A DNA stretch of 64,000 nucleotides from Chthonomonadia bacterium. Its GTDB lineage: Bacteria; Armatimonadota; HRBIN16. The translations under genes and the position numbers were made by a program. The notes beneath the pieces are model-generated. The model saw only the letters and a program-made list of their open reading frames with translations. It was not told the origin of the DNA and ran no database searches. Positions 9,188-19,824 of this stretch are shown here, piece after piece. Every line of letters begins with the position of its first letter. Positions within the stretch are counted from its first letter, which is position 1. The stretch is from the NCBI GenBank assembly GCA_013314755.1, contig JABUFA010000002.1, forward strand, positions 124,001 to 188,000, in the 5' to 3' direction.

Positions 9188-12100
9188 ATGCGATTCTTAC
9201 TCAGCCTGTTCGACAGCAACGAGCGCGACATCCGACGCTACCGCAAGGTGGTGGAAAGAATCAACGCGCTGGAAGACCAGATATCTGCCCTCAGCAACGA
9301 GCAGTTGCGCGCCAAAACCGACGAGTTCCGCAACCGTCTGGCGAAGGGCGAAACGCTGGACGACCTTCTGCCGGAAGCCTTCGCGGTGGTGCGGGAAGCC
9401 TCCAAGCGCACGCTGAAGATGCGCCACTTTGACGTGCAGCTCATCGGTGGGATGGTGCTACACGACGGGCGCATCGCCGAGATGAAGACGGGCGAAGGTA
9501 AAACGCTGGTGGCTACCCTGCCCATCTATCTCAACGCGCTGGAAGGCAAAGGCGTGCATCTGGTGACCGCGAACGACTACCTGGCGCGGCGCGACGCCGT
9601 GTGGATGGGACCCATCTATCACCTGCTGGGCATGAGCGTCGGCGTCATTCAGGGGCAGAGCCCCGAAACAGGCGAAATCGGCGGCTCCTACATCTACACA
9701 CCCGGCTACCAGGCGCCCGACCCGCGCTACCTGCACCTGAAGGAGTGCAGCCGGAAAGAGGCTTACCTCGCAGACATCACTTACGGCACCAATAACGAGT
9801 TCGGCTTTGACTACCTGCGCGATAACATGGCGTTCTCCATCGAGGAGGTTGTCCAGCGTGAACTGAACTACGCCATCGTGGACGAGGTGGACAGCATCCT
9901 CATCGACGAGGCACGCACACCGCTCATCATCTCCGGCTACGCGGGCGAGTCTACCGACCTCTACTACCGCGTGGACCGCGTGGTGCGCCATCTCCAGCCC
10001 GGGCGCGACTATACGCTGGAAGAGAAGCAGAAGATAGTCACCCTGACCGAAGAGGGCATCCAGCGCGTTGAGCAGGGACTGGGCGTGAAAAACCTCGCCG
10101 AAGACCCCGACCTGATGCACCACGTCAACGCCGCGCTAAAGGCGCATACCATCTTCAAGCGCGATGTGGACTACGTGGTGCGCGATGGCGAGATTATCAT
10201 CGTGGACGAGTTCACCGGACGCCTGATGTTCGGGCGGCGCTACTCCGACGGCTTGCATCAGGCAATTGAGGCAAAGGAAGGCGTGCCCATTCGCCAGGAA
10301 AACCAGACGCTGGCGACCATCACCTTCCAGAACTACTTCCGCCTGTACAAGAAGCTGGCGGGCATGACCGGTACCGCCAAGACCGAAGAGGACGAGTTCC
10401 GCAAGATTTATGGGCTGGACGTGGTGGTCGTGCCGACCAACAAGCCGATGATTCGCATCGACCACCCCGACGTCATTTACAAAACCGAAGAGGCGAAGTT
10501 CCGCGGTATCGCCACCGAGATTCTGCGCCTGTATGTGAAACAGCAACCGGTGCTGGTGGGCACACGCTCCATTGAAATGTCCGAAAAGGTGAGCGACCGC
10601 CTGCGCCCGGACAGGTTGAAACTGCTGTGTCTGATCCACATCCTGCGCGATGAGCTGGAGAAGCGCAAAGACATCCCCAACGAGAAGAAGAAGGAGTATC
10701 GCGCGCTGATGAATCGCCGGCTGGATGAGCTCAGCCTCAGCGCGCTCACGCCGCTGGCGAAGGAACTTGGCGTCGTGCCCGACATGAACCTGCCCGAAAA
10801 TCTCCAGCGTGCCGTCCAGCTCATCGGGGCGCCGCCGGAGAACATTGAATATCTCAAAGAGGCGTTCGCGCACGGCGTGCCACACAACGTACTCAACGCC
10901 AAGTATCACGAAAAAGAGGCTATCATCATCGCCGAGGCGGGACGCAAAGGCGCGGTGACGGTCGCCACGAACATGGCAGGACGCGGTGTGGACATCATCC
11001 TCGGCGGAAGCGTGGCTCCGCAGACAGCGCAGGAAGGCGAGGAAATGGACGAGGAGGCGGAACTGCAGTGGCAGTCCTTCCGGCGCGGGCGTGCCCTGCC
11101 TCCGCCACCGCTCAGCGAAGCCGAGCGCTCCAAAGCCGCCGAAGAGGTGCGTCGACTGGGCGGGCTGTTCATCCTCGGCACCGAGCGCCACGAGTCGAGA
11201 CGCATCGACAACCAGCTGCGCGGTCGTTCAGGGCGACAGGGCGACCCGGGCGAGAGCCGGTTCTACGTCTCCTTAGAGGATGAGCTGTGGCGACGCTTTG
11301 GCGACCCCTCCAAACAGCGACTGCTCGCGATGTGGGAAGAGAGCGAGAGCGTGGACGTAAAGCTCCTCTCCCGCCTCATTGAGAAGGCACAGAAGAAGGT
11401 AGAGGCATATAACTTTGAAATCCGCAAGCACGTGCTGGAATACGACGAGGTGATGAACGAACAGCGCCGCGTCATCTACGGCGAGCGACGGCGCATCCTG
11501 GAGGGACACCCGCTCACCCCCACCATTCACGACTTTATCCGCCAGAAGGTGGAAGACTCCGTGATGATGTTCACCCTGCAGGACACGCGCAACGCCGAGG
11601 TGGACGCGGAAGGGCTGTTCCGTCGGCTGGAGGAGCTGTTCGGCATCTCTCGCTGGATTACCCCAGACGACCTGAAGCGCCGCCCCGCCGACCAGCTGGT
11701 GGACTACCTGCAGGAAGTGGCACTGCAGGCTTACGCCCAGCGCGAGGAGGAGCTCGGCTCGGAGCTGATGCGTGCGCTGGAGCGGTGGGTAATGCTTCGC
11801 GTCATCAACGAGAAATGGATGGAACACCTCGCCAACATGGACTACCTGCGCGAGGGCATCGGCTTGCGCGGCTACGCCCAGCAAGACCCGCTGGTGGCGT
11901 ATAAAAAGGAAGCGTACGAGATGTTCCAGCAGATGCTGGCATCCATTCAGGAAGACGTGGTGCGCTGGATGTACCACGTGCAGGTAGCGCCACCTCAGCC
12001 CCAGCCGAACGTGCAGGTTACCCGGATGTCCGGCGCAGGCGACGCGGCACCCGTTGAAGACAATGGTTCCCCACGCTCTGCAGGACGTCCTGCACCTGCA

Positions 12101-12211
12101 CCAGTTGGCACCGTGGTCAAGACCCAAAAAGTCGGGCGCAACGACCCATGCCCCTGCGGCAGCGGCAAAAAGTACAAAAAGTGCTGTATGAATAAAGACC
12201 TCGCCCGGTAG
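9188..12211 (+). CDS. secA: Protein translocase ATPase SecA
   Basis: SecA is the motor ATPase that drives unfolded preproteins through SecYEG. The ATG at 9188 follows GAAGGAG with normal spacing, giving 1007 residues. Visible elements are Walker A GEGKT (about 101), the DEAD-type box [46 protein letters not shown] and the C-terminal SEC-C zinc motif [13 protein letters not shown]. It is longer than the usual 800-900 residues. One reason is an insertion of about 90 residues (about 470-560, rich in Lys/Glu/Leu helices) between [14 protein letters not shown] and [16 protein letters not shown], which are normally almost adjacent. A smaller insertion ([18 protein letters not shown]) precedes [16 protein letters not shown]. 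The gene is monocistronic in appearance and converges on the next gene. Confidence 0.97.
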   Translation: MRFLLSLFDSNERDIRRYRKVVERINALEDQISALSNEQLRAKTDEFRNRLAKGETLDDLLPEAFAVVREASKRTLKMRHFDVQLIGGMVLHDGRIAEMKTGEGKTLVATLPIYLNALEGKGVHLVTANDYLARRDAVWMGPIYHLLGMSVGVIQGQSPETGEIGGSYIYTPGYQAPDPRYLHLKECSRKEAYLADITYGTNNEFGFDYLRDNMAFSIEEVVQRELNYAIVDEVDSILIDEARTPLIISGYAGESTDLYYRVDRVVRHLQPGRDYTLEEKQKIVTLTEEGIQRVEQGLGVKNLAEDPDLMHHVNAALKAHTIFKRDVDYVVRDGEIIIVDEFTGRLMFGRRYSDGLHQAIEAKEGVPIRQENQTLATITFQNYFRLYKKLAGMTGTAKTEEDEFRKIYGLDVVVVPTNKPMIRIDHPDVIYKTEEAKFRGIATEILRLYVKQQPVLVGTRSIEMSEKVSDRLRPDRLKLLCLIHILRDELEKRKDIPNEKKKEYRALMNRRLDELSLSALTPLAKELGVVPDMNLPENLQRAVQLIGAPPENIEYLKEAFAHGVPHNVLNAKYHEKEAIIIAEAGRKGAVTVATNMAGRGVDIILGGSVAPQTAQEGEEMDEEAELQWQSFRRGRALPPPPLSEAERSKAAEEVRRLGGLFILGTERHESRRIDNQLRGRSGRQGDPGESRFYVSLEDELWRRFGDPSKQRLLAMWEESESVDVKLLSRLIEKAQKKVEAYNFEIRKHVLEYDEVMNEQRRVIYGERRRILEGHPLTPTIHDFIRQKVEDSVMMFTLQDTRNAEVDAEGLFRRLEELFGISRWITPDDLKRRPADQLVDYLQEVALQAYAQREEELGSELMRALERWVMLRVINEKWMEHLANMDYLREGIGLRGYAQQDPLVAYKKEAYEMFQQMLASIQEDVVRWMYHVQVAPPQPQPNVQVTRMSGAGDAAPVEDNGSPRSAGRPAPAPVGTVVKTQKVGRNDPCPCGSGKKYKKCCMNKDLAR

Positions 12212-12213
12212 TG

Positions 12214-12230
12214 GGAAGCTTACAGCTTCC
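12214..12230. terminator. Short hairpin between convergent secA and the DUF4380-like gene
   Basis: GGAAGCT-TAC-AGCTTCC forms a 7-bp stem followed on the + strand by TCAAAAAA. It overlaps the stop codon of the minus-strand gene. It could act in both directions, but there is no real U tract for the secA transcript. Confidence 0.35.
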
Positions 12231-13185
12231 TCAAAAAATCAGCCAGCGCTTCGGGTGATTGCTCCTGTGGGGGAATGCGGTACAGCTCCCAGATTACCTC
12301 CAGGGAGACGCTTTCCCCCTTACTGAGCACCTTTAAGGGCGAGGTGAACTCCAGCTCGATGTACGGTAACTCGTCCGAGTTGGAGAATATCTGAGCATGG
12401 TCGCCCGGCTTGTAGGCGGACAGCCCCTCTGCAACCAGCGGTGACTTCTGCACCACCAGATACGGCGCACGAAACCATGCCAGTATCTCCGCATCACAGC
12501 CCAACTTGACCGCCACGTCGGAACGTCTCTCGGGAATCAGAATATCCTCGCCCAGCCGACGGACGCTTTTCCACGGGTCTGGACTGAACAGCTTGTAACC
12601 ATCGGGCAGTGTCGAGCCTGGGTGCAGGCGCACCAGAAGCGTATCGGGCGCGGGTAGCTGCGAGACCGTCCAGGCAGACACCGGGAAGTCTGCACCGCCG
12701 CGCAGCTTCTCCAAACGGGTCAGCGTGTGCACGCGGGTTCCCGTCGGCTCCAGCCAGACCTCCCGCACGATTCGCACCCCATATCCTGCCACCACAGGCG
12801 AAACCATCCGAATCCTGTTGCCCTGCACTATCTCTACCTGATGAGGCACCTGGTCGGTCGCAGAGGGAGGCGGCCACCCCCTGCCGATGCGCAGGGGCCA
12901 TTCATCCTGAGGCCAAACCCATGCCTTATCCCCACCGTGATTGGGCCACTCGCCCGGCTTGACCGGCTTGCCCTCTGTGGCAGGGTTCACCCACAGAACG
13001 TTCGGCTCACCCACGAAACTGTAGTGCATGATACGCGCGATGGACGGGACGACCACCACTTCCACCGTGCCGTTCGTGATACGGTAGCACCCTTGCCAGC
13101 CCCGGTAGGAGACCTGCTGGACCACCTGGGCGCCCGCTGATGTCCACAACAAACCAATACCCAAAAGCAGAACAATTCGCCTCAT
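12220..13185 (-). CDS. Secreted DUF4380-like (mutarotase-fold) protein
   Basis: The protein has 321 residues from the ATG at 13185, chosen because AAGGAG lies about 7 nt upstream; ATG 13191 would sit too close to that site. Residues 1-21 are a signal peptide (MRRIVLLLGIGLLWTSAGAQ). The rest is beta-rich: ITNGTVEVVVVPSIARIMHY, a Trp/Pro-rich stretch near VWPQDEWPLRIGRGWPPP and EYELEF-type strands near the end. That pattern matches the DUF4380/aldose-epimerase-like super-sandwich, a fold that binds sugars. No catalytic His/Glu set could be assigned. It probably acts outside the cytoplasm on a carbohydrate (inference). It is divergent from the collagen-like gene and appears to be transcribed alone. 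Confidence 0.6.
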   Translation of the reverse strand: MRRIVLLLGIGLLWTSAGAQVVQQVSYRGWQGCYRITNGTVEVVVVPSIARIMHYSFVGEPNVLWVNPATEGKPVKPGEWPNHGGDKAWVWPQDEWPLRIGRGWPPPSATDQVPHQVEIVQGNRIRMVSPVVAGYGVRIVREVWLEPTGTRVHTLTRLEKLRGGADFPVSAWTVSQLPAPDTLLVRLHPGSTLPDGYKLFSPDPWKSVRRLGEDILIPERRSDVAVKLGCDAEILAWFRAPYLVVQKSPLVAEGLSAYKPGDHAQIFSNSDELPYIELEFTSPLKVLSKGESVSLEVIWELYRIPPQEQSPEALADFLRKL

Positions 13186-13287
13186 ATGCATTCTCCTTCC
13201 GAACACACCTTTTCTCTATTCCCCCAGTATCAGGCGATTCCTGCCATTGATGCAATCTCGTATATCCCGTTACCTTTGCCCCGCCAG

Positions 13288-13317
13288 TTGCGTCTAACGA
13301 GTGGCAGGCGGTACACT
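13288..13317 (+). promoter_or_regulatory. Candidate sigma-70 promoter for the collagen-like gene
   Basis: TTGCGT (13288-13293), an 18-nt spacer and TACACT (13312-13317) lie about 110 nt upstream of the ATG at 13430. They are in the 244-bp divergent intergenic region; the remainder shows no other clear element. Confidence 0.4.
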
Positions 13318-13429
13318 ATGGAAGAGAGAATTGTGGATGCAGAGCAGGAAATCCGCCTGTCGTTGCCGAAGAGTGCACACCAGAAAAGCTTTCTTAACGC
13401 CAAATGACGAACGAATGGGAGGAAACCAG

Positions 13430-14443
13430 ATGAGGAACATGGCAGGCTTGCTCCGGACAAGCGGGGTAGCAGGTGTCGCGGTTGCGGTTTGCTTGCTTGG
13501 GCTGATGAGCCCGGCTTACGCCGTCGAGCGCCAGTTTCTGGGCATCCGCATGTTGTCCAAAGTGCAGACCGTTCTGTCCCGGTTCGGCAACCCCACCCAG
13601 GTCACGGTCGGGCAGGTAGCGTATAACCTGCCGGGAGCGCAGGCGGGTATGGCTGGCATGGCAGGTGTGCCCGGACGCGCTGGACTGGCGGGTGCACCCG
13701 GTGTGCCCGGAGTGCCAGGAATTCCCAGCTACGCGGGAACCGGACCGACACCCGGAATGCCCACCTACGGATACGGTGGGATGCCTCCGATGGCTGGGGT
13801 CGGTGCCGCCACCGGAATGGGCGGGATGATGACCGGTCCCCGAATGGGCGGCATGGTCGGTGGAGGCATGGGCCGCTTTGGCGGTGGTGGAAGGCTTGAA
13901 GAAGAAGAAGGCATGGCAATGATGGGTGGACCGATGATGGGCGCTCCCACGTCAGGTGCACCCGGTTTACCCGGTTTGCCCGGTGGCATTGGTGCACCGG
14001 CACGCCCCGGTATGCCTTCCATGCCCGGTACTCCTGCGATGCCCGGTATGCCCGGAATGGCTGGGCTGGGTGGAGCACCGTCGGGACTCGGACTGCCTTC
14101 CATCGGCTTGCGCACCACGCCGGGGGGCATGATGTATGAACAGGAGACCACCCTGATATACGAGCGACCGGGTGGCGTTATCTACGAGTTCCTGGTGAAC
14201 AAAGACGGCTATGTCGTACAGGCGAAAGCCATCGGCTACGAGGATAAATCCGGGCTGGCACGCACATCGCGCGGTATCAAGCTGGGCGACACCTACCAGA
14301 AAGTGGTCGCCGCATACGGCTGGCCCAAAGAGCACCAGAACATGGGAGCTACCCTGTACATCCGGTATCCCGACCACCATGTGGGCTTCCAGCTGTACGA
14401 CAACAAGGTGGTTTCTATCATCGTCGCCGCGATGGAGGAATAA
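13430..14443 (+). CDS. Secreted Gly/Pro/Met-rich collagen-like protein
   Basis: The ATG at 13430 follows GGGAGGAAACCAG, giving 337 residues. Residues 1-30 form a signal peptide (hydrophobic VAVAVCLLGLMSPAYA). A short conserved-looking block (QFLGIRMLSKVQTVLSRFG) follows. About 170 residues of low complexity then carry GxPG, GMPGMPG and GMGG repeats, with one acidic patch (EEEEG). A compact C-terminal domain of about 95 residues is last (YEQETTLIYERPGGVIYEFL ... KLGDTYQKVVAAYGWP). The terminal blocks read like one small SmpA/BamE-like fold interrupted by the repeat region (inference: LGI..V...FG and LGDTY..V...YGWP look like two copies of one motif). Function is unknown; a surface or structural role is plausible. 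No partner gene is coupled to it. Confidence 0.85.
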   Translation: MRNMAGLLRTSGVAGVAVAVCLLGLMSPAYAVERQFLGIRMLSKVQTVLSRFGNPTQVTVGQVAYNLPGAQAGMAGMAGVPGRAGLAGAPGVPGVPGIPSYAGTGPTPGMPTYGYGGMPPMAGVGAATGMGGMMTGPRMGGMVGGGMGRFGGGGRLEEEEGMAMMGGPMMGAPTSGAPGLPGLPGGIGAPARPGMPSMPGTPAMPGMPGMAGLGGAPSGLGLPSIGLRTTPGGMMYEQETTLIYERPGGVIYEFLVNKDGYVVQAKAIGYEDKSGLARTSRGIKLGDTYQKVVAAYGWPKEHQNMGATLYIRYPDHHVGFQLYDNKVVSIIVAAMEE

Positions 14444-14503
14444 GGGGTAACCGTTCGGATACCCAGCAGGCAGGAGCCAGCCTGATGATGGAGGAAGGTG
14501 TCT

Positions 14504-16312
14504 GTGGCATCACGCGCCAGTGCAGACCTGGACGAGATCCGTGCGCGCAGCGACATCGTGGAAGTGGTCTCGCAGTACGTGGCGCTGAAGCGAACGGGCA
14601 AAAACTTCAAAGGATTGTGTCCGTTCCATGCCGAGAAGACACCTTCCTTTACCGTTAACCCGTCTCTGCAACGCTGGCGTTGCTTCGGATGCGGACAGTA
14701 TGGTGACGTGTTTGATTTCATCATGCGCATCGAAAACGTCACCTTCCTCGAAGCAGCCAGAATGCTTGCCGAACGGTTAGGGCTGGAGTTTCGAACCGCA
14801 GGAACGGCGTCTACGCAGGAGCAAAAAGACCGTCGCGAACAGATACTGCAGGTTAATCAGCTCGCCGCGCAGTTCTTCCGGGATATGCTGAAGCGCTATC
14901 CCCTCCCCCAGCGCATCCTGCAACAGCGGGGAGTGCTTCCTCAAACACAAGAGCGATTCGGCATCGGATATGCCCCTCCCGAATGGTCAACGCTGACCAA
15001 CCTTCTGCGGGCGAAGAAAGTGCCTTTGACCGTTGCGGCAGAAGCCGGGCTGGTTGTGATGGGCGACAACGGCGAGTACTACGACCGCTTCCGCGACCGC
15101 CTGATGTTCCCCATCTGGGACCGGCAGGGGCGCGTGGTCGCTTTCGGGGGACGCGCTCTGGGCGATGCCCAGCCCAAATATCTCAACAGCCCCGAAACCC
15201 CCGTCTTTCGCAAAAGCCGCACCATCTACGCCCTGCACCTCGCCAAAGAGCGCATGATGACCGAACGCACCGCACTGCTTCTGGAGGGATACATGGACGT
15301 GGTGGCGGCGCATCAGGCGGGCTTTACCCACGCCATTGCCACCATGGGCACCGCTCTCACCGAGGAACAGATAGCCATCCTCTCGCGACTGGTATCGCGC
15401 GTGATTGTCGTGTACGATTCCGACAGCGCAGGCGTGGAGGCGGCGAAACGGGCGGCGGAAATCCTGCGCCAGCACGAAATAGAAACGCTGATAGCCCGCC
15501 TGCCCGACGGTGAAGACCCCGACAGTCTCCTGCGCCGGCTTGGTGCTTCCGCGTTGGAAGAGTGCCTGAACAAAGCCGAACCGCTTACAGCATTTCTGAT
15601 TAACGACCTCTACCGACGATACGATGCAAACACCGTGGAAGGCAGGATCAAGATACTGAAATCATCCATTCCCATACTGGCGGGGATACCTTCCGGTATC
15701 GAACGAGATCGCTATATCAGCCAGCTGGCGCCGCTTCACCCCGCATATTTTACAAATCCCAGTAAACCTGAGGAGCTGATTCGGCGGGAAGTGGAACGAT
15801 TCTTGCGTTATAAAGAGTCGGAAAAGAAAAAGGAGCCATCGCAGGCGGAAGAACCCCCGGTTGTGGAGATAGACGAGCAGCTTCCGCCGGCGGTGGTACG
15901 AGCGGAAAGCACATTACTTCGGGGTATACTATCTGACGAGTGGAGATCGCTGGTACTGCAAATTGCCCAGGCTGGCGATATGGTTTCAGAGGCTGGAAAG
16001 CAGTTTTTCGAGCTGGTCAGGCGTGCGTGGGACGCGGGCATGGAACTGCATCTTCCGTCGCTTCTTTCTGCACTGAGCAACCCGCGCCTGCGAGAGGCGG
16101 TGTCGACAAGGCTATTGCTGGAAGAGCCGCTGAGTGAGCAGGTTCTGCGTGACTCGGCGTCTTTCCTTCAGCGGTGGCACAAACGCACGCGGCAGGTACA
16201 GATTTCAGCACAACTGGCGCAGGATTTCTCGCCCGATAGCGTGAACTATCAAGAATATCAGAGGCTCATAAACGAGTTGCACTCCGATGCCCGGCACAAC
16301 CGAAAGGAGTGA
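14504..16312 (+). CDS. dnaG: DNA primase DnaG
   Basis: DnaG synthesises RNA primers at the replication fork. The GTG at 14504 is preferred over GTG 14498 because GGAGGAAG then has normal spacing; this gives 602 residues. The N-terminal zinc ribbon is C39-P-F-H42 with C60-F-G-C63. The catalytic core has the [13 protein letters not shown] Toprim acid and [17 protein letters not shown] helicase-binding-type C-terminal helical region follows (about 440-602). It is followed after only a few bases by rpoD, the classic macromolecular-synthesis operon order in which primase and the main sigma factor share a transcript. Confidence 0.97.
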   Translation: MASRASADLDEIRARSDIVEVVSQYVALKRTGKNFKGLCPFHAEKTPSFTVNPSLQRWRCFGCGQYGDVFDFIMRIENVTFLEAARMLAERLGLEFRTAGTASTQEQKDRREQILQVNQLAAQFFRDMLKRYPLPQRILQQRGVLPQTQERFGIGYAPPEWSTLTNLLRAKKVPLTVAAEAGLVVMGDNGEYYDRFRDRLMFPIWDRQGRVVAFGGRALGDAQPKYLNSPETPVFRKSRTIYALHLAKERMMTERTALLLEGYMDVVAAHQAGFTHAIATMGTALTEEQIAILSRLVSRVIVVYDSDSAGVEAAKRAAEILRQHEIETLIARLPDGEDPDSLLRRLGASALEECLNKAEPLTAFLINDLYRRYDANTVEGRIKILKSSIPILAGIPSGIERDRYISQLAPLHPAYFTNPSKPEELIRREVERFLRYKESEKKKEPSQAEEPPVVEIDEQLPPAVVRAESTLLRGILSDEWRSLVLQIAQAGDMVSEAGKQFFELVRRAWDAGMELHLPSLLSALSNPRLREAVSTRLLLEEPLSEQVLRDSASFLQRWHKRTRQVQISAQLAQDFSPDSVNYQEYQRLINELHSDARHNRKE

Positions 16313-16320
16313 AACAAGGC

Positions 16321-17433
16321 ATGGAGATGGACAATAACGATAGCGCACAGATGCACCGGCTTTTCCAGCAAGGCAAAGACAGAGGCTACATCACCTCTGA
16401 CGAGCTGAGCGATGCCCTCTCGGAGATGGATATCGACACCGACGAACTGGAACAGATGCTGGAGTTCTTTGACATGCAGGGTATCCAGGTAGTCGGCTCC
16501 GTCAAAGGGATGCCACTGCTTGAGGACGGCTACCCCTCGGACATCTCCGCCAAAGAGTACGAAATCGCCGACCAAGAAATCGCGCAGCTGGAAGGTGCTC
16601 CCTTAGACGACTCGGTGCGCATGTGGCTTCGCGAAATCGGCAAAACTCCCCTGCTCAGCCAGGCAGAGGAACAGCGCCTCGCCGAGCTGGTAGCCCAGGG
16701 CGACGAGGAAGCCAAACGCAAACTGATTCTCGCTAACCTTCGCCTCGTGGTCTCAATTGCCAAACGCTACAGCGGACGCGGAATGCCCTTCTCCGACCTC
16801 ATTCAGGAAGGCAACCTGGGGCTTATCCGCGCTGTGGAGAAGTTTGACCATCGCCGCGGATACAAGTTCAGCACCTACGCCACGTGGTGGATCCGGCAGG
16901 CGATTACCCGTGCCATCGCAGACCAGGCACGCACCATCCGCATCCCGGTGCACATGGTGGAAACCATCAACCGCCTGATGAAGCGGCGCAGCCAACTCGA
17001 GCAGGAGCTGGGGCGCTCCCCCACCCCCGAAGAGCTGGCTGAGGACCTGGGCATGTCGGTGGACAAAGTCTGTGAGATTATTCGAATCGCGCCAGAACCC
17101 CTGTCGCTGGATACCCCGGTGGGAGAGGAAGAGGATACCCAGCTGCTGGACTTCATTGAAGATGATTCCTGTGATTCCCCAGCCGACGCTGCAGACCGAA
17201 GCCTGCTGAGAGAACGTATTGAGGAAGCCCTCCGTGTGCTCACCGACCGCGAGCGCGAGGTCATCAAGATGCGCTTTGGACTGATCGACGGAATGCCACA
17301 CACGCTGGAAGAGGTCGGCAGGCATTTCAACGTAACGCGCGAACGCATCCGCCAGATAGAAGCCAAAGCCATCAAAAAACTGCGCAACCGCCATAACTGC
17401 AAGAGGCTGCGCGACTACTCCACCGGTTTGTAG
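16321..17433 (+). CDS. rpoD: Primary sigma factor RpoD (sigma-70 / SigA type)
   Basis: The protein has 370 residues from ATG 16321, with AAGGAG about 11 nt upstream; an in-frame GTG at 16309 overlaps that site and is rejected. It has a short region 1.1-like acidic start ([20 protein letters not shown]), region 1.2 ([17 protein letters not shown]), region 2 with [19 protein letters not shown] and [17 protein letters not shown] for -10 recognition and melting, region 3, and region 4 ([22 protein letters not shown]) for -35 recognition. It lacks the long non-conserved region of proteobacterial sigma-70, as in Gram-positive-like SigA. The consensus -35/-10 promoters seen in this window fit this factor. 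Confidence 0.97.
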   Translation: MEMDNNDSAQMHRLFQQGKDRGYITSDELSDALSEMDIDTDELEQMLEFFDMQGIQVVGSVKGMPLLEDGYPSDISAKEYEIADQEIAQLEGAPLDDSVRMWLREIGKTPLLSQAEEQRLAELVAQGDEEAKRKLILANLRLVVSIAKRYSGRGMPFSDLIQEGNLGLIRAVEKFDHRRGYKFSTYATWWIRQAITRAIADQARTIRIPVHMVETINRLMKRRSQLEQELGRSPTPEELAEDLGMSVDKVCEIIRIAPEPLSLDTPVGEEEDTQLLDFIEDDSCDSPADAADRSLLRERIEEALRVLTDREREVIKMRFGLIDGMPHTLEEVGRHFNVTRERIRQIEAKAIKKLRNRHNCKRLRDYSTGL

Positions 17434-17435
17434 GG

Positions 17436-17951
17436 ATGCCGTCCGGGCGCGTTCACGACGCAATTACCATTCTGACTGCCGTCGCCGCGGTACCCGTCAT
17501 TGAACGGATATATCCTCACCCCGACTGGACAGCGGTTGGGGTGGGTATTGGTGCTTATGTCTTCTCGGGGATGGCGCTGTCGCCCGACCTGGACGTGAAC
17601 TCGCGTGCCTACCGCAGGTGGGGTATCTTCCGGTTCTTCTGGCTTCCATACCAGTGGCTGATCCCACATCGGCACTGGCTGTCGCACAGCTGGGTGTTTG
17701 GTCCGGTGCTGCGTGCTCTTTACTTCTTCCTGATGCTGTACCTCCTGCTGAGACTGGGCATTCACGCCATTGACCAGTGGGTGGTGCCGGTGAACCAGTC
17801 GGAGATACTGCGTGCGCTGGAACGTGAACTGCGCCTGACGCTTCGCGCCCATGTGACCTGGACACAATCCGCACTGATTGGGCTGGTCGCAGGCGGCGTT
17901 GTGCACTCCCTCACCGATGGTTTCGTCACGTGGTTCAAAAGGACGTTGTGA
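17436..17951 (+). CDS. DUF2227-type putative metal-binding membrane protein
   Basis: The 171-residue protein starts 2 nt after the rpoD stop. It begins MPSGRVHDAITILTAVAAVP, the characteristic start of the DUF2227 family. It contains His/Asp clusters (SPDLDVNSRAYRRWG, PHRHWLSHSW, GGVVHSLTDG) suited to metal binding, resembling the membrane-bound metal-dependent hydrolase (YdjM-like) group. At least three hydrophobic segments are visible (about 10-25, 35-52, 90-110). Activity is unknown. Tight spacing suggests it shares the dnaG-rpoD transcript. Confidence 0.8.
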   Translation: MPSGRVHDAITILTAVAAVPVIERIYPHPDWTAVGVGIGAYVFSGMALSPDLDVNSRAYRRWGIFRFFWLPYQWLIPHRHWLSHSWVFGPVLRALYFFLMLYLLLRLGIHAIDQWVVPVNQSEILRALERELRLTLRAHVTWTQSALIGLVAGGVVHSLTDGFVTWFKRTL

Positions 17952-17960
17952 GCGCGAACG

Positions 17961-18761
17961 ATGGAGACCGTTACCCAGCTGAAACACCCCGTCTTCCGCG
18001 CTGCCTGCCGCCTGACCGAGTCGGCGCCGCGCGAGGCAGAGCGTCGCTTCCTGCTCGAGGGGGCGTCGCAAATCGCCAAAACGCTCCATGCTCCACTGCG
18101 CCCCCTGCAGGTGTTCATCAAGGAGCAGACGGAACCCGACTTAGCCCGCACCTGCGAGCAGGCAGGCATCCCCACCTATGCCGTCAGCAAAGGACTGTTC
18201 CACCGACTGCTGGTCAGCGGATACGAGACCAGCACCACCGCCGTTGCCGTCCTGCCATACTGGGACGTCCGTCTGGAAGAGGTGTGCGCAAACCCGGCAG
18301 GCACAGTGCTGGTCGCCGAAAGGATACAGGACCCGCGCAATCTGGGGATGCTGATACGCACCGCCGACTCGGCGCAGGTGCGCGCTCTGGTTCTCGCCTC
18401 CCCCATCGCCGACCCCTACAGCCGCGCCTGCGTGCGCTCTACTACCGGCAGTATCGCTTTTCTGCCCATCGTCATCTGCCCCGACACCGCAACGGTTCTG
18501 GAATCTTTTCGCCGGCACGGCTGGCGACAGGTCGGCTCCAGCGCACATGCCGAAAAGCTGTTCTGGGATGAAGACCTGACGGCGCCGCTTTGCCTGTGGG
18601 TGGGCAATGAGGAACAGGGCTTGCTTGCCGAAACGCGCTCGGCGATGGACACGCTGATACGCATCCCCATGGGCGGCGGCGCGCACTCGCTGAACGTTGC
18701 CGTGGCGACCGGTATCCTCCTGTTCGAAGCTATCAGGCAGAAAAGAGTTTCACAGGGATGA
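17961..18761 (+). CDS. TrmH/SpoU-family RNA 2'-O-ribose methyltransferase
   Basis: The protein has 266 residues. The N-terminal substrate-binding domain (about 1-100, with FLLEGASQIAK) resembles L30e-like domains of 23S rRNA methyltransferases. The SPOUT knot follows, with motif 1 RIQDPRNLGMLIRTADS, motif 2 LWVGNEEQGL and motif 3 IPMGGGAHSLNVAVATGILL, which together form the S-adenosylmethionine knot. It probably methylates a ribose in 23S rRNA; the exact nucleotide cannot be predicted. It lies 9 nt after the DUF2227 gene and so probably in the same transcript. Confidence 0.92.
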   Translation: METVTQLKHPVFRAACRLTESAPREAERRFLLEGASQIAKTLHAPLRPLQVFIKEQTEPDLARTCEQAGIPTYAVSKGLFHRLLVSGYETSTTAVAVLPYWDVRLEEVCANPAGTVLVAERIQDPRNLGMLIRTADSAQVRALVLASPIADPYSRACVRSTTGSIAFLPIVICPDTATVLESFRRHGWRQVGSSAHAEKLFWDEDLTAPLCLWVGNEEQGLLAETRSAMDTLIRIPMGGGAHSLNVAVATGILLFEAIRQKRVSQG

Positions 18762-18824
18762 CCCGCAGGAGTGTGCGCCTCCTGTCACGAAAGGGGAATC
18801 AACATGTGTTACTGGAGGTGAAGC

Positions 18825-19796
18825 ATGTCCGTTCGTATCGGTTTCTTTGGATGTGGAGGAATTGCCAACGCCCATTTCAACGCGCTTGCCCGGATACCCG
18901 AAGCGAAACCGGTAGCGTTCTGTGATATCGACGCCTCGCGGGCAGAGTCCGCCGCACAGCGGTTCGGCGGCAGGGCATACACCGACTGGAAACAGATGCT
19001 GGATAGCGAACAGCTGGACGCGCTGTATGTGTGCGTTCCACCCCATGCGCACGTGGGCGCAGAGGAAGCCGCCGCCGAAAAGGGCATCCATCTGTTCGTG
19101 GAGAAGCCGGTGGCGCGAACCTTAGAGAAAGCAAAAGCCATCGAGCAAGCCATCGCCAAGAACGGCGTCATCAGCAGTGTGGGCTACCACTTCCGCTATA
19201 TGGCAACCACCGCCAAAGCCCGCGAACTGCTGGAAGGCAAGACGGTCGGCATGGTCACCGGCTGGTGGATGGGCGGGATGCCCGGCGTGGCTTGGTGGCG
19301 CGTGATGGACCAGTCGGGTGGGCAGTTTGTGGAACAGACCACGCATATCGTTGACCTCGCGCGTTACCTGGTGGGCGACATCGTGGAGGTGTACGCGCTG
19401 ATGACCAACCGCCGGCTGGATAAAGAGGTGGAGAACTACAGCGTGTACGACGTGGGCACTGTGGCGGTGAAGTTCGCCAATGGCGTCATCGGTGCGATAC
19501 ACAACACCTGTCTGCTCAATATGGGCTGGCGCGTGGGGCTGGACATCGTGACGCCCGATATCGTGATTGAAACCGACTGGGGCAGTGTGAAAGCCACCGA
19601 GCCCGGCAAGGTGACCACATACCACCTGAGCAGTGACCCCTATCTGGAAGAGAACAAAACCTTCATTCAGGCTATCGTGACGGGTGACCGATCGGGGATA
19701 CGCTCCACGTATGCCGACGCCGTGAAGAGCCTGGCGGTAACGCTTGCGGCAAACGAGTCGGTACTCACCGGTCAGCCGGTGAAGGTTGCGGGATAA
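18825..19796 (+). CDS. Gfo/Idh/MocA-family NAD(P)-dependent oxidoreductase
   Basis: The protein has 323 residues; TGGAGGTG lies 7 nt before the ATG. The N-terminal Rossmann domain begins RIGFFGCGGIANAHFNAL (dinucleotide-binding GxGxxA). The family signature EKPVARTLEKAKAIEQ is at about 90, and the C-terminal beta-sheet substrate domain includes GGQFVEQTTHIVDLARYLVG, with the likely catalytic-site histidine. Members oxidise or reduce sugars, inositols or their derivatives. Substrate is unknown. It stands as a single gene, converging on the heptad-repeat gene across a GC-rich hairpin. Confidence 0.92.
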   Translation: MSVRIGFFGCGGIANAHFNALARIPEAKPVAFCDIDASRAESAAQRFGGRAYTDWKQMLDSEQLDALYVCVPPHAHVGAEEAAAEKGIHLFVEKPVARTLEKAKAIEQAIAKNGVISSVGYHFRYMATTAKARELLEGKTVGMVTGWWMGGMPGVAWWRVMDQSGGQFVEQTTHIVDLARYLVGDIVEVYALMTNRRLDKEVENYSVYDVGTVAVKFANGVIGAIHNTCLLNMGWRVGLDIVTPDIVIETDWGSVKATEPGKVTTYHLSSDPYLEENKTFIQAIVTGDRSGIRSTYADAVKSLAVTLAANESVLTGQPVKVAG

Positions 19797-19824
19797 TCTG
19801 GGGGTCACGGCACCGGATGATTCG

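Noticed and set aside
18766-18784. CAGGAG/CTCCTG hairpin after the TrmH-type gene as a terminator
   Set aside because: Stem of only 6 bp with no U tract; not strong enough to list.
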